Below, in pieces: positions 1 through 7,791 of a DNA stretch of 20,116 nucleotides (position 1 is the first letter of the stretch; every line of letters begins with the position of its first letter). The notes beneath the pieces are model-generated. The model had not been told where the DNA came from. It saw only the letters and a program-made list of their open reading frames with translations, and did not search any database. The translations under genes were made by a program, and so were the position numbers. Location of the stretch: positions 1 through 20,116 of the forward strand of contig JANNRR010000184.1 in the NCBI GenBank assembly GCA_031401675.1, given 5' to 3'. The stretch comes from JANNRR01 sp031401675 (lineage in GTDB: Bacteria > Pseudomonadota > Alphaproteobacteria > Rhodobacterales > Rhodobacteraceae).

Positions 1-79
1 TGTTGCGGTTGCTCAGCAAAGCTTGAAGCTCAGCGCGGTCGGCGGGGCCAAGGTAAAGGCAGATATCAGAGCGTCTCAT
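1..79 (-). CDS. IS630-family transposase, N-terminal fragment (runs off window)
   Basis: An ATG at 79-77 opens a minus-strand frame that stays open to the window edge. It reads MRRSDICLYLGPADRAELQA and continues with LLSNRN. This matches the usual opening of IS630-type transposases: a short lead, then an 'AELxAL..NRNTP' helix that precedes the helix-turn-helix. Only 26 residues are visible, so the DDE catalytic domain and the far end of the element lie outside the window. The terminal inverted repeat should fall between about 80 and 180, but I could not identify it with confidence. The neighbouring genes to the right are all broken, which fits an insertion-prone region. Family recognition rests on memory of related proteins, not on a search. 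Confidence 0.65.
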   Translation of the reverse strand, partial: MRRSDICLYLGPADRAELQALLSNRN

Positions 80-295
80 CCGCCGACCATGCCACAGAGC
101 GGCGCCGTCGGGAATCCTATGTCAGGTGCAGAACACTAGCCACGACGCTGACTCTCGCCAATGTCGTGAACTGCATCGGCATCGGTTTCCAGCGTGGCAC
201 CAACACCGGCTGGCAGCTGGTTGCAAACGACGCACCCGGCGCACCGAAGCCGACGGATACCGCACATTGCGAATCGCTGTGGTGGGCGAGATAGC

Positions 296-571
296 CAGGG
301 CCTGCCGCAAGCCTCGCAATGCCCAGAAATAGCTGGATATGGCCATGGGCCCCAAGCCGGACTATGCGCCCTTCGGCAGCACTATCGATGCGCGGTCGGG
401 CATGCCCTTTGCCCGGTGGAAGTAGCCAACCCGGAAGAGAAACCCCAGACCTGCGCCGAGCATGGCAATCAGGACTGTCTTGGCGTGCCCCTCGGAACCG
501 TGGCCGAGCGCATGGACGCCCGCCGGTGCCGTCTCGCCAAGAAGTATGATCGTGAACATGCCGATGCGAGC
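296..571 (-). pseudogene. LtrA-like (low temperature requirement) membrane protein remnant
   Basis: Two minus-strand frames together resemble the C-terminal half of LtrA-family membrane proteins. The first (571 down to 363) contains RIGMFTIILLGET and then a hydrophobic stretch ending in GFLFRVGYFHRAK. LtrA proteins carry a conserved 'ERFGLFTIIxLGE' segment followed by a membrane helix and an aromatic YF. The frame stops near 363, and a second frame (about 358 to 296) continues with AHGHIQLFLGIARLAAG, which fits the next LtrA block 'YxHLPLxLGIxxLAAG'. At least one frameshift separates them. The N-terminal half is missing, and the fragment abuts the aldo/keto reductase remnant at a shared stop (574-572). 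No function is expected. Confidence 0.5.
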
Positions 572-1167
572 CTACAGGGGATGGTCAAGCCGTCTCCCCT
601 TCGTTGGCGGACTGCAGGCGGACACAGCTACGCCGCCGGCTGCGCACAGGTCACGAACGCTTCTCTGGTGCAGAAAGGGCGTAACCTCGGTCTGGTTGAC
701 GGCGGGAACCATCCCGGCGCCAGACAGCAACTCCCGCAAATGTGCGGCCATGAAGTTCGATACTCCGATCGCGCAGAGGTCGCCCGCGCGCGCCATGCGT
801 TTCAGTGCAGACCAGGTGCCTTGCCGAGGCTCGGGCACCGGCCAGTGCAGCGGCATCACGTCCGGCACACGCGCGAGCGCCGCCACCGAGGCCGCAACAG
901 AACGCTCGATCTTGTCCAGTGCAATGTTGGGATTTCCGATCTTGGCGATGACGAAAATCGCCTCACGCGGCAGACCCGATGCGCCGATGGCGTCACCCAC
1001 CGCAGTTTCATTGCCTTAGACCTGCGTAGTATCGACATGGCGATCGCCCGCCACGTGCGCAGCACGGACGGCGGCCCGCGTGTCAACGGGCGATGCACAG
1101 TGCCTGCCAAGACGGCGGCGGGCATGACAGCCCCGGTGTCGAGCAGAACGGCGTGCTTGCTAGTCAC
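572..1167 (-). pseudogene. Aldo/keto reductase remnant with a stop at the catalytic Tyr
   Basis: The gene begins with a GTG at 1167, behind a GGAGG ribosome binding site, and reads VTSKHAVLLDTGAVMPA, the AKR N-terminus. A frameshift around 1085-1110 moves the reading to a frame giving AGDRHVDTTQV, then a TAA at 1018-1016, then GNETAVGDAIGASGLPRE. AKRs have 'AGYRHIDTAxxYGNExxVG' here, so the TAA sits exactly where the catalytic Tyr codon should be. Later family landmarks are present: MPLHWPVP (usually 'LxHWP'), AIGVSNF and VNQTEVTPF. Homology ends near VSACSPPTKGR, so the last third and its NADP-binding segment are lost, and a TAG follows at 574-572. This is clearly a dead gene. Confidence 0.8.
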
Positions 1168-1211
1168 TCTGGCCTCCACCGCTTTCAGCGGAAACGGATG
1201 ATTATCGGAAT

Positions 1212-1241
1212 TGCCGGGCGGAAATCTCGTTCCGCCCGGCA
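1212..1241. terminator. GC-rich hairpin between two decayed minus-strand genes
   Basis: A perfect inverted repeat of 12 bp (TGCCGGGCGGAA paired with TTCCGCCCGGCA) encloses a 6-nt loop, ATCTCG. It lies between the AKR remnant start (1167) and the stop of the F420-type reductase remnant (1249), so it would sit just past the 3' end of the latter. No T-run follows on either strand, so intrinsic termination is plausible but not certain. Confidence 0.55.
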
Positions 1242-1248
1242 GGCTTGC

Positions 1249-1375
1249 TCATCGTCCCAGCGTCTTGACCACCCACGCGCCCGGCAGCCAGCCCGCGACG
1301 ATCTCGCCGCCGCCGCTGCCGCCTTGGCAGGGCTGTCAAGGGACGGGCCTGTCGCCTTGGCCACCTCGCCGCGCT
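1249..1375 (-). pseudogene. F420-type NADP oxidoreductase scrap, copy 1 (internal deletion)
   Basis: Two short minus-strand segments match parts of the same protein family as the better-preserved remnant at 3676-3964. One frame reads EVAKATGPSLDSPAKAAAAA (near 1375-1315), like the linker before the Rossmann 'ADVVILALP' strand. A second frame reads EIVAGWLPGAWVVKTL and stops at 1249, equivalent to VVASWLPGAQVVKTINQ in copy 2. About 60 residues that should separate them are absent. At the DNA level, 1262-1312 and 3709-3759 match at 47 of 51 positions by eye. The upstream side of this scrap merges with the truncated glycoside hydrolase near 1365-1375. Confidence 0.55.
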
Positions 1376-2396
1376 TTGATCTGCTCAACCTCGACTGGTT
1401 CCGCGCCGCCGATGCCTCCATCTCGCGGATCGAGGCGCTGGGCCTCGGGCTTGAGCTGATCATGGAAGGCTGGGGATTCGAGTTTCCGTTCAACCACCGC
1501 ATGCAGTTCACCCCGGAATGGGAACAGCTCTGGATGCGCTACTTGATCGCGCGGTATGACGCTTACAACTGCGTCTGGTTCTGGACCCCGCTCAACGAAT
1601 ACCAATACTATCCGAACGGCGATTGGAACTGGAAGGCCGCCGCCGACCGCTGGCTGATCCGCGTGTCACGCTGGATCAAAGATGTGGCCCCGCACGGCCA
1701 CCTTGTGACCTGCCACAATGGGCCTGTCGTGCCGCCCTTTGCCGAACGGTTCCGCGCTGACCCAGAGGCCATCGACAGTGTCAACTTTCAGTATTGGGGC
1801 AGCCGCGACAAAGACAGTGCCTGGCTTGCCATCGGGATCGAGGAGGTGATCCAGCACGCCTTTGCGGGCTGGCCGGGATCAAGGCTTTTCGCCGAATGGG
1901 GGTACGAACGCAACCCGGAGTTCGAGAACAAACTGCCGCACCACGAGTTCTGCGACCGCAATCACACACGGCGGTCGGCCTGGCGCGGGATCAGCCAGGC
2001 AATGGGGATCATCAACGGTCAGGAAAACTCCTGGGGGCCGTGGATGCTCTTGGACTGGGATCAGCCGGGGACGGCAGATATCACCGTAATCCGCAATTTC
2101 CTGACCGACACCGTACCTTTCGCCAACCTGCGCCCGGCCCCCGGTTTTGTCACCGGAACCTTCGCGCCCGGCTACCGCCCGCTTCCGCTCTTGTCGCAGG
2201 CGGCACCGTGGCCGTGAACTACTACCCGGCAGGAGGGTCTGCCGAGATCGGGTTTGCGGCGACCAAGGCGCAATGGTTCGATCCCCGCTCTGCGGCATGG
2301 GCTCCGGCCCTGGCTCACGGGGCCAGCTACTCGGCATCGGGCGGAACAGACGAGGACGGCCACCCTCAGGACATGGTTCTGGTCCTCTGGCGCTGA
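1369..2396 (+). pseudogene. DUF4038 (apiosidase-like) glycoside hydrolase, 5'-truncated and frameshifted
   Basis: The frame is recognisable from FDLLNLDWFRAADASISRI onward and includes the conserved LELIMEGWG, WMRYLIARYDAY and VWFWTPLNEYQYY segments. It also has RLFAEWGYERNPEFE. In this (beta/alpha)8 family the Glu of 'NEY' and the Glu of 'AEWGYE' are the likely acid/base and nucleophile. The first roughly 100-150 residues expected for the family are missing, and the 5' side runs straight into an F420-type reductase scrap. The first frame ends at 2217. The C-terminal beta domain continues in another frame (GGTVAVNYYPAGGSAEIGFA to VLVLWR, stop 2394-2396), so an indel lies between about 2173 and 2195. 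The ABC ATPase starts 11 bp later, which suggests a former sugar-utilisation operon. Confidence 0.75.
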
Positions 2397-2407
2397 AAGG
2401 ACACAAC

Positions 2408-3493
2408 ATGGCCTCGGTCGAACTGGTCGGTCTGCACAAGTCCTTTGGCGCGCTCGAGGTCATCAAGGACATAAACCTGTCGATTGCCGAGGGCGAGTTC
2501 GTCGCCCTCGTTGGCCCGTCCGGCTGCGGGAAATCCACGCTCCTGCGGATTATCGCAGGCCTTGATCGGGCCACGACTGGCGAAATCCTGATGGATGGGG
2601 CGAATGTCAACGACGAGACTCCGCGCGAACGCAACGTGGCGATGGTGTTTCAAAGCTACGCGCTTTACCCGCACATGACGGTGCAGGACAACCTCAGCTT
2701 CAACCTCAAACTTTCGCGCCTGTCCTTCGCCGACATCAAGATGCGGGTGACCGAAGCGGCTCGGCTTCTTGAATTGGGCCAACTGCTTGGACGCAAACCC
2801 TCGCAGCTTTCCGGTGGTCAGCGCCAGCGTGTGGCTATGGGCCGCGCCATCGTCCGCAACCCTGCGCTGTTCCTGTTTGATGAACCGCTGTCGAACCTTG
2901 ATGCAAAACTCCGGGTGCAGATGCGGGCCGAGATCAAGACCTTGCAGGACGAGGTCCGCACCACTTCGATCTACGTCACCCATGATCAGATCGAAGCGAT
3001 GACGCTTGCCGACCGGATCGTCGTGCTGAACATGGGCAGGGTCGAGCAGGTCGGAACCCCGCTCGACCTTTACCGGCGACCCGCCAATCTGTTTGTGGCC
3101 GGGTTCATCGGGTCGCCCGCCATGAACTTCCTGCCGGCGACAGCGCGGATCGACGGCGGCATTCCGCAGGTGATTCTGGCCGACGGAACAACCCTGCCCG
3201 TCACGGTCAGGGCACAGCTGACCGGCGGGCAAAAGCTCCGTATAGGTCTGCGCCCCGAACATCTGGTAACGTCCTCGGTACAAGGTGTCCGGGCGCGGGT
3301 GACGATGGTAGAGCCGACAGGCGCGCAGACCCACCTGCCTGTCAACCTTGCAGGCCAAGATCACGTCGTCGTCGTCGTGGATGGAGGCTTGGGAGTGGAA
3401 AAGCACAGCGAAATCATGGTCACAATTCTGCCAGAGATGATCCATTTGTTCGACGACCTGACCGGACAGCGCCTGAACAGAGACCTGGCCTGA
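2408..3493 (+). CDS. Sugar ABC transporter ATP-binding protein (MalK/UgpC type)
   Basis: This 361-residue protein is complete and energises a CUT1-type sugar importer from the cytoplasmic side. Walker A is GPSGCGKST (36-44), the Q-loop is FQSYALYPH with Q82, and the signature is LSGGQ (134-138). Walker B FLFDEP (155-160) has Glu159, and the H-loop is His192 in VTHDQ. The C-terminal OB-type regulatory domain (about 236-361) contains GLRPEH. I chose the ATG at 2408 because AAAGGA precedes it and the protein then starts with the family's MASVELxxLxKSFG; upstream in-frame codons belong to the glycoside hydrolase remnant. No permease or binding-protein gene adjoins it, so it is an orphan in a decayed neighbourhood. 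It might still serve another importer, since MalK-type subunits are often shared. Confidence 0.93.
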   Translation: MASVELVGLHKSFGALEVIKDINLSIAEGEFVALVGPSGCGKSTLLRIIAGLDRATTGEILMDGANVNDETPRERNVAMVFQSYALYPHMTVQDNLSFNLKLSRLSFADIKMRVTEAARLLELGQLLGRKPSQLSGGQRQRVAMGRAIVRNPALFLFDEPLSNLDAKLRVQMRAEIKTLQDEVRTTSIYVTHDQIEAMTLADRIVVLNMGRVEQVGTPLDLYRRPANLFVAGFIGSPAMNFLPATARIDGGIPQVILADGTTLPVTVRAQLTGGQKLRIGLRPEHLVTSSVQGVRARVTMVEPTGAQTHLPVNLAGQDHVVVVVDGGLGVEKHSEIMVTILPEMIHLFDDLTGQRLNRDLA

Positions 3494-3675
3494 GCGGCGT
3501 TCGGCACGGTTTCTGCTTCTCCACATGCCTGTTGTCTGGTTTGCCGGGGCCCCGCATAGATCAAGTCGCAGCTTCCGTATGGGGCCGATTTCCAGGCGCG
3601 ACCCGGGACCGGCCGCAGGAATTCTGCGGCAGCCCGCCTGCGGTGCCGCACCGATGGCGGCGGCATGCACGCGGT
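3494..3675. other. Gene-free stretch after the ABC ATPase
   Basis: I see no convincing coding region, RNA or terminator hairpin here. The minus strand may hold the unrecognisable C-terminal end of the F420-type reductase remnant that becomes identifiable at 3676. With that remnant and the leader of the next operon, 3494 to 4213 contains no intact gene. Confidence 0.5.
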
Positions 3676-3964
3676 ATCAGCATGATCTCGGCCCCGACCT
3701 GGTTGATGGTCTTGACCACCTGCGCGCCCGGCAGCCAGCTCGCGACGACCCCGCCGCCGCTGTTCGAATGCTCAACCTGCAGGTCAAGCATCCCGGCGAA
3801 ATGCCCAGCGAGTTCACGCAGTCGATGATGACCTTGCCAGACTGTTCCCCTAGAGCTTTGACGGCCGCTTCGGCCACGCGCCGGGGCAGGGCGAGAATGG
3901 CGCCTTTAGCCGCTGCTGGCGCTCTGTCCGGACTGGCAAGGGAAACGCCCGTCGACCTGGCCAT
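3676..3964 (-). pseudogene. F420-type NADP oxidoreductase remnant, copy 2
   Basis: The minus strand reads STGVSLASPDRAPAAAKGAI, then LALPRRVAEAAVKALGEQSG, then KVIIDCVNSLGISPG. After a frameshift near 3790 it continues MLDLQVEHSNSGGGVVASWL and PGAQVVKTINQVGAEIM. This is the middle of NADPH:F420 reductase-like proteins: the 'vilAlPw' strand, 'GKvviDxtNPlG', 'WLPGAxVVKtxNtxGaE'. The N-terminal GxGxxG nucleotide-binding fold and the C-terminus are both missing. The fragment lies in the same orientation as copy 1 at 1249-1375. The two flank the truncated glycoside hydrolase and the orphan ABC ATPase. It is non-functional. Confidence 0.72.
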
Positions 3965-4116
3965 GGCCCGCGTTTCGGCCGTTCGGCGGTGCCGCCTTTC
4001 AGTCAGGAAAGGTCCGATGGTCGCCCGGTTTCGTTTGCCACCATGCCGGGCGCGATTGAAACCGCAGCGGACCGGACCAGATTGTCCAAATGCCACACAC
4101 GGCGGTGCGAGTTTGG

Positions 4117-4145
4117 GATAGTGTCTGGCGCAAACGGGCACTATC
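4117..4145. promoter_or_regulatory. Inverted repeat upstream of the molybdenum hydroxylase operon
   Basis: GATAGTG (4117-4123) and CACTATC (4139-4145) form a perfect 7-bp inverted repeat with a 15-nt spacer, 68 bp before the first gene of the operon. It could be an operator or part of a leader hairpin. A nearby GGACCAGAT (4074-4082) matches one half of the operator type found further right but lacks the second half. No clear -35/-10 pair was seen. Confidence 0.3.
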
Positions 4146-4213
4146 GTCATGGCGAAGTGTTTCGAAGCGGGGGGCGCCGCGCAACCCGCGACCAGGACAG
4201 GGAAGGAGACGGC

Positions 4214-5077
4214 ATGCGATATGCCAAGGCCATGACAGCCGCCGAAGCGGCGACGTTGCTTAGTCAGGAACAGGGCGTGACCCGGGTTCTGGCGGGCGGA
4301 ACTGACGTGATGGTGCAACTGAAATCCGGACTGGTCGAGCCTGACCTGATCGTCGACATCAAGCATATTCCCGGCATCCGCGACATCACGGCAGAAGCCG
4401 GCGGTTACCGCATCGGCGCGGCGGTCGCGGGCGCGGAGTTGGGCGAACATGCGGGCGTCTGTGCGCTGTGGCCGGGTGTAGCCGAAGGTTTTCAGCTGAT
4501 CGGTTCGACCCAGGTGCAGGGGCGCGCGACCATGGTCGGCAACCTGTGCAACGCCTCGCCCGCCGGCGACGCGGTGCCCGGACTGATGGCGGCGGCAGCG
4601 GTGGCGCGAATCGTCGGCCCGGCGGGAACCCGCGATTGCCCGGTGGCGCAGATCCCGGCCGGCCCGGGCCGCACTACCCTGACCAAAGGCGAGATCATTA
4701 CCTCGGTCTTTCTGCCTGCCCGCCCGGCGCGGTCCGGCGATGCCTATCTGCGGTTCATTCCGCGCACTGAAATGGATATCGCGGTGGCTGCGGCCAGTGT
4801 CAGCCTGACGCTGGATGCCGGTGGCACCGTTACGGCGGCAAGGGTGGCGCTGGGGGCCGTGGCCCCGACTGTGCTGCTGGTCGATGCCGCCGCCAACGCC
4901 ATTGTCGGCACCAAGCTGGACGCCGGGGCATTGGCCGCACTGGCGGCAGCGGCCTCGGCTGCCTGCAAACCGATCGACGACAAGCGCGGCACCATCGCGT
5001 TCCGTACCAGGGTTGCCGGGGTTCTGGCCCGGCGGGCCGCGCTGATTGCCTATGAACGTGCCGGAGGAAAGCAATGA
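4214..5077 (+). CDS. Molybdenum hydroxylase FAD-binding (medium) subunit, CoxM/XDH-B type
   Basis: This 287-residue protein is the FAD subunit that passes electrons from the iron-sulfur subunit to its acceptor in xanthine dehydrogenase/CO dehydrogenase-family enzymes. FAD-binding landmarks are AGGTD (27-31) in the N-terminal part and TMVGNLCNASPAGD (106-119), equivalent to the family's 'TxGGNixnasPxgD'. CO dehydrogenase flavoproteins of this class are about 290 residues, so it is full length. The ATG at 4214 follows GGAAGGAGA closely and gives the expected start; the longer upstream frame has no family homology. The stop overlaps the next ATG (ATGA at 5074-5077), so translation is probably coupled. 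The substrate cannot be read from this subunit. Confidence 0.93.
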   Translation: MRYAKAMTAAEAATLLSQEQGVTRVLAGGTDVMVQLKSGLVEPDLIVDIKHIPGIRDITAEAGGYRIGAAVAGAELGEHAGVCALWPGVAEGFQLIGSTQVQGRATMVGNLCNASPAGDAVPGLMAAAAVARIVGPAGTRDCPVAQIPAGPGRTTLTKGEIITSVFLPARPARSGDAYLRFIPRTEMDIAVAAASVSLTLDAGGTVTAARVALGAVAPTVLLVDAAANAIVGTKLDAGALAALAAAASAACKPIDDKRGTIAFRTRVAGVLARRAALIAYERAGGKQ

Positions 5078-5550
5078 AGACGATACAGGTCGCCACCACC
5101 ATCAACGGCGATGCCGTGGAATTTGTCTGTGCGCCGGAAGAGCCGCTGCTGGACGTGCTGCGCAACCGCCTGGGCCTGACCGGGGCCAAGGAAGGCTGCG
5201 GCACCGGCGATTGCGGGGCCTGTTCGGTGATGCTGAACGGGCGTCTGGTCTGTGCCTGCCTGGTGCTGGGGGCCGAGGCCGAGGGGGCGACGATCGCCAC
5301 CATCGAAGGCATGGCGGCGGGCGAAGTGCTGCACCCGCTGCAACAGGCCTTTATCGACCATGCCGCCCTGCAATGCGGCATCTGTACCCCGGGCATTCTG
5401 GTTGCGGCCAAGGCGCTTCTGGAAAAGCACCCCGACCCCAGCGATACCGAGTTGCGCTACTGGCTGGCGGGCAACCTTTGCCGCTGCACCGGCTATGACA
5501 AGATCGTCGCCGCGGTCCAGGACGCCGCCGCAAAGATGAGGGCTGCATGA
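5074..5550 (+). CDS. Molybdenum hydroxylase [2Fe-2S] (small) subunit, CoxS/XDH-C type
   Basis: This 158-residue protein carries two [2Fe-2S] clusters. The plant-type ferredoxin cluster uses Cys42, Cys47, Cys50 and Cys62 (GCGTGDCGACSVMLNG, then LVCAC). The second cluster, in the helical C-terminal domain, uses Cys101 and Cys104 (QCGICTPG) with Cys136 and Cys138 (NLCRCTGY). All eight ligands are present and length is normal. It relays electrons from the molybdenum site to the FAD subunit. It overlaps both neighbours by ATGA, which fits stoichiometric synthesis of a heterotrimer (or its dimer). Confidence 0.96.
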   Translation: MKTIQVATTINGDAVEFVCAPEEPLLDVLRNRLGLTGAKEGCGTGDCGACSVMLNGRLVCACLVLGAEAEGATIATIEGMAAGEVLHPLQQAFIDHAALQCGICTPGILVAAKALLEKHPDPSDTELRYWLAGNLCRCTGYDKIVAAVQDAAAKMRAA

Positions 5551-7787
5551 TGGATACTGGAACACACAAGCGCGTTTTCAAGCAGGTCGGCACCCGCCCG
5601 GCCCGGCCTGACGGCATCGACAAGGTGACGGGGCGGGCGCTCTATGGGGCTGATGTGACAGCACCTGGCATGCTGATCGCGGCGGTGCTGCGCAGCCCGC
5701 ATGCTCATGCACAGATTGTGTCGATCGACACCTCGGCCGCTGCGGCACTGCCGGGGGTAAAGGCCGTGGTCACCGGGGCCGATCTGGTGCCACAGATCGA
5801 CGCGATGATGCGCGATGTTCAGGAAAACTGCCTTGCGGTGGACAAGGTGCTGTATGACGGGCACGCGGTTGCCGCCGTAGCGGCGACGACTGCGGCGGTG
5901 GCAAAGGCGGCGCTGAAGCTGATCAAGGTCACGTATCGGCAATTGCCGCATGCTACCGATCTGGACCTGGCCATGCTGCCGGATGCGCCGGTGATCCTGG
6001 TCGGGCGCGCGCTGGAATCGGTGCCGGCGGGCATGTCGGCCAACGTCACGCATCACTGCGAATTCGGGCACGGCGATCTGGCGGCCGGTTTTTCCAAGGC
6101 CGATCTGGTGGTCGAGCGCAGTTTCCGCACCGAAGCCACGCATCAGGGCTATATCGAGCCGCACGCCTGCCTGGCCTCGACCACATCGGACGGCAAGGCC
6201 GACCTGTGGTGCTGCACCCAAGGCCAGTACAATGTCCGCACCATCTGCGCCGCCCTGCTGGGAATGGAGGCGAGCCAACTGCGGGTGACCGCGTCGGAAA
6301 TCGGTGGCGGCTTCGGCGGCAAGACCGTCGTGTTCATCGAGCCGGTGGCGCTGGCGCTTTCCCGCAAGTCGGGGCGGCCGGTCAAGCTGGTGATGACAAG
6401 GGACGAGGTGTTCAAGGCGACAGGGCCGACAATCTCGACCTCGATCGACGTTAGGATAGGCATGACCAAGGCGGGCAGGATCACGGCGGGGCATGCCAAG
6501 CTGCGCTATTCCGGCGGAGCCTATCCCAGCGCGATGGTGGACATGGGGGCGCAATCGGCCTTTGCCGCCTATGATCTGGCGGCGGTGCAGACGCTGGGCT
6601 GGAACGTGCTGACCAATCGCCCGAAAGAAGCGGCCTACCGGGCCCCGGGGGCGCCGCAGGCGATCTATGCCGTTGAAAGCGTGATGGACGAATTGTGCCA
6701 GAAGCTGGATCTTGATCCGCTGGAGGTGCGCCTGATGAACGCCGCGAAAAAGGGCACGCGGTCGTCATATGGCCCGACCTTTGACGATATCGGCCTGATG
6801 GCGACGTTGCAGGCGGCCAAGGCGCATCCGCATTACCGTGCGCCTTTGGGGGCAGGGCAGGGGCGCGGTCTGTCGGCCGGATTCTGGTTCAATTTCGGCG
6901 GCAATACCTGTGTTTCGCTGAACGTCAATACCGATGGCACTGTCGGCATCATCGAGGGCAACCCCGATATCGGCGGCAGCCGCGCGTCGATCAGCCTGAT
7001 GGCGGCGGAAGAACTGGGAATTCCGTACGACAAGATCCGGACCATCATAGGCGACACCTCGTCTTTGGGGCACAATGACATTACCGACGGCAGCCGGGTG
7101 ACTTTCGCGGTCGGGTTGGCGACAATCCGGGCGGCGCAGGACGCGATCAAGAAGATGTGCGGCCGGGCGGCGCGGATCTGGGGCATCGACGAAGAGGCGG
7201 TGGCGTGGGTGGACGGGGCGGCGCAGCCGTCTGGTCCGAACGCCGGGAAGTTCCCGCCGATGTCCTTGGCCGAGATTGCCGCCGTATCGTTCCAGACCGG
7301 CGGACCGATTGCCGGCCATTGCGAGTTCCACGCCGATGGAGCCGGTGTCAGTTTCGGCGTGCATCTGTGCGATGTCGAGGTAGACCGGGAAACCGGGGCG
7401 ACTAGGGTGCTGCGCTACACCGTGTTTCAGGATGCCGGCAAGGCGGTGCACCCGGCCTATGTCGAAGGGCAGATGCAGGGCGGTGCGGTGCAGGGCATCG
7501 GCTGGGCGCTGAACGAGGAGTACATCTACGGCAAGGATGGCCGGCTGCAGAACGCGGGCTTCCTCGATTACCGTATCCCGGTTGCCTCGGACCTGCCGAA
7601 CATCGAGACGGTGATCCTGGAAATTCCGAACCCCGGGCATCCGTACGGCGTGCGCGGTGTCGGCGAAACCCCGATCGTGCCGCCGCTGGCGGCGGTGTCG
7701 AACGCGGTGTCACGGGCTATCGGCACCAGGATGAGCATTCTGCCGATGTCGCCGCCGCGCATTCTGGAAGCACTGTCGGGAAGCTGA
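5547..7787 (+). CDS. Molybdenum hydroxylase catalytic (molybdopterin) subunit, XDH family
   Basis: This 746-residue protein is the molybdopterin cytosine dinucleotide or molybdopterin-binding subunit that hydroxylates the substrate. The first domain (about 15-120) is the a/b hammerhead. Cofactor-binding landmarks are GGGFGGK (253-259), AYRAPGAPQ (363 onward) and GDTSSLGHNDITDGS. The catalytic base is Glu707 in GVRGVGETPIVPP. CO dehydrogenases have 'AYRCSFR' with the active-site Cys; the AYRAPG here rules out CO oxidation and resembles aldehyde, purine or aromatic-ring hydroxylases. I cannot name the substrate. It overlaps the iron-sulfur gene by 4 bp and is followed after 4 bp by a MoaD-like gene. 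Confidence 0.93.
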   Translation: MMDTGTHKRVFKQVGTRPARPDGIDKVTGRALYGADVTAPGMLIAAVLRSPHAHAQIVSIDTSAAAALPGVKAVVTGADLVPQIDAMMRDVQENCLAVDKVLYDGHAVAAVAATTAAVAKAALKLIKVTYRQLPHATDLDLAMLPDAPVILVGRALESVPAGMSANVTHHCEFGHGDLAAGFSKADLVVERSFRTEATHQGYIEPHACLASTTSDGKADLWCCTQGQYNVRTICAALLGMEASQLRVTASEIGGGFGGKTVVFIEPVALALSRKSGRPVKLVMTRDEVFKATGPTISTSIDVRIGMTKAGRITAGHAKLRYSGGAYPSAMVDMGAQSAFAAYDLAAVQTLGWNVLTNRPKEAAYRAPGAPQAIYAVESVMDELCQKLDLDPLEVRLMNAAKKGTRSSYGPTFDDIGLMATLQAAKAHPHYRAPLGAGQGRGLSAGFWFNFGGNTCVSLNVNTDGTVGIIEGNPDIGGSRASISLMAAEELGIPYDKIRTIIGDTSSLGHNDITDGSRVTFAVGLATIRAAQDAIKKMCGRAARIWGIDEEAVAWVDGAAQPSGPNAGKFPPMSLAEIAAVSFQTGGPIAGHCEFHADGAGVSFGVHLCDVEVDRETGATRVLRYTVFQDAGKAVHPAYVEGQMQGGAVQGIGWALNEEYIYGKDGRLQNAGFLDYRIPVASDLPNIETVILEIPNPGHPYGVRGVGETPIVPPLAAVSNAVSRAIGTRMSILPMSPPRILEALSGS

Positions 7788-7791
7788 CGCG

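Noticed and set aside
194..1201. 335-codon plus-strand open frame in the left region
   Set aside because: It runs opposite the AKR and LtrA-like remnants, which give real family motifs on the minus strand; the plus product resembles nothing.
2366..3670. 434-codon minus-strand open frame opposite the ABC ATPase
   Set aside because: The plus strand encodes all ABC ATPase motifs; the antisense product is unrecognisable.
5547..7787. Aerobic CO dehydrogenase large subunit
   Set aside because: The active-site loop reads AYRAPG, not the AYRCSFR diagnostic of CO dehydrogenase.
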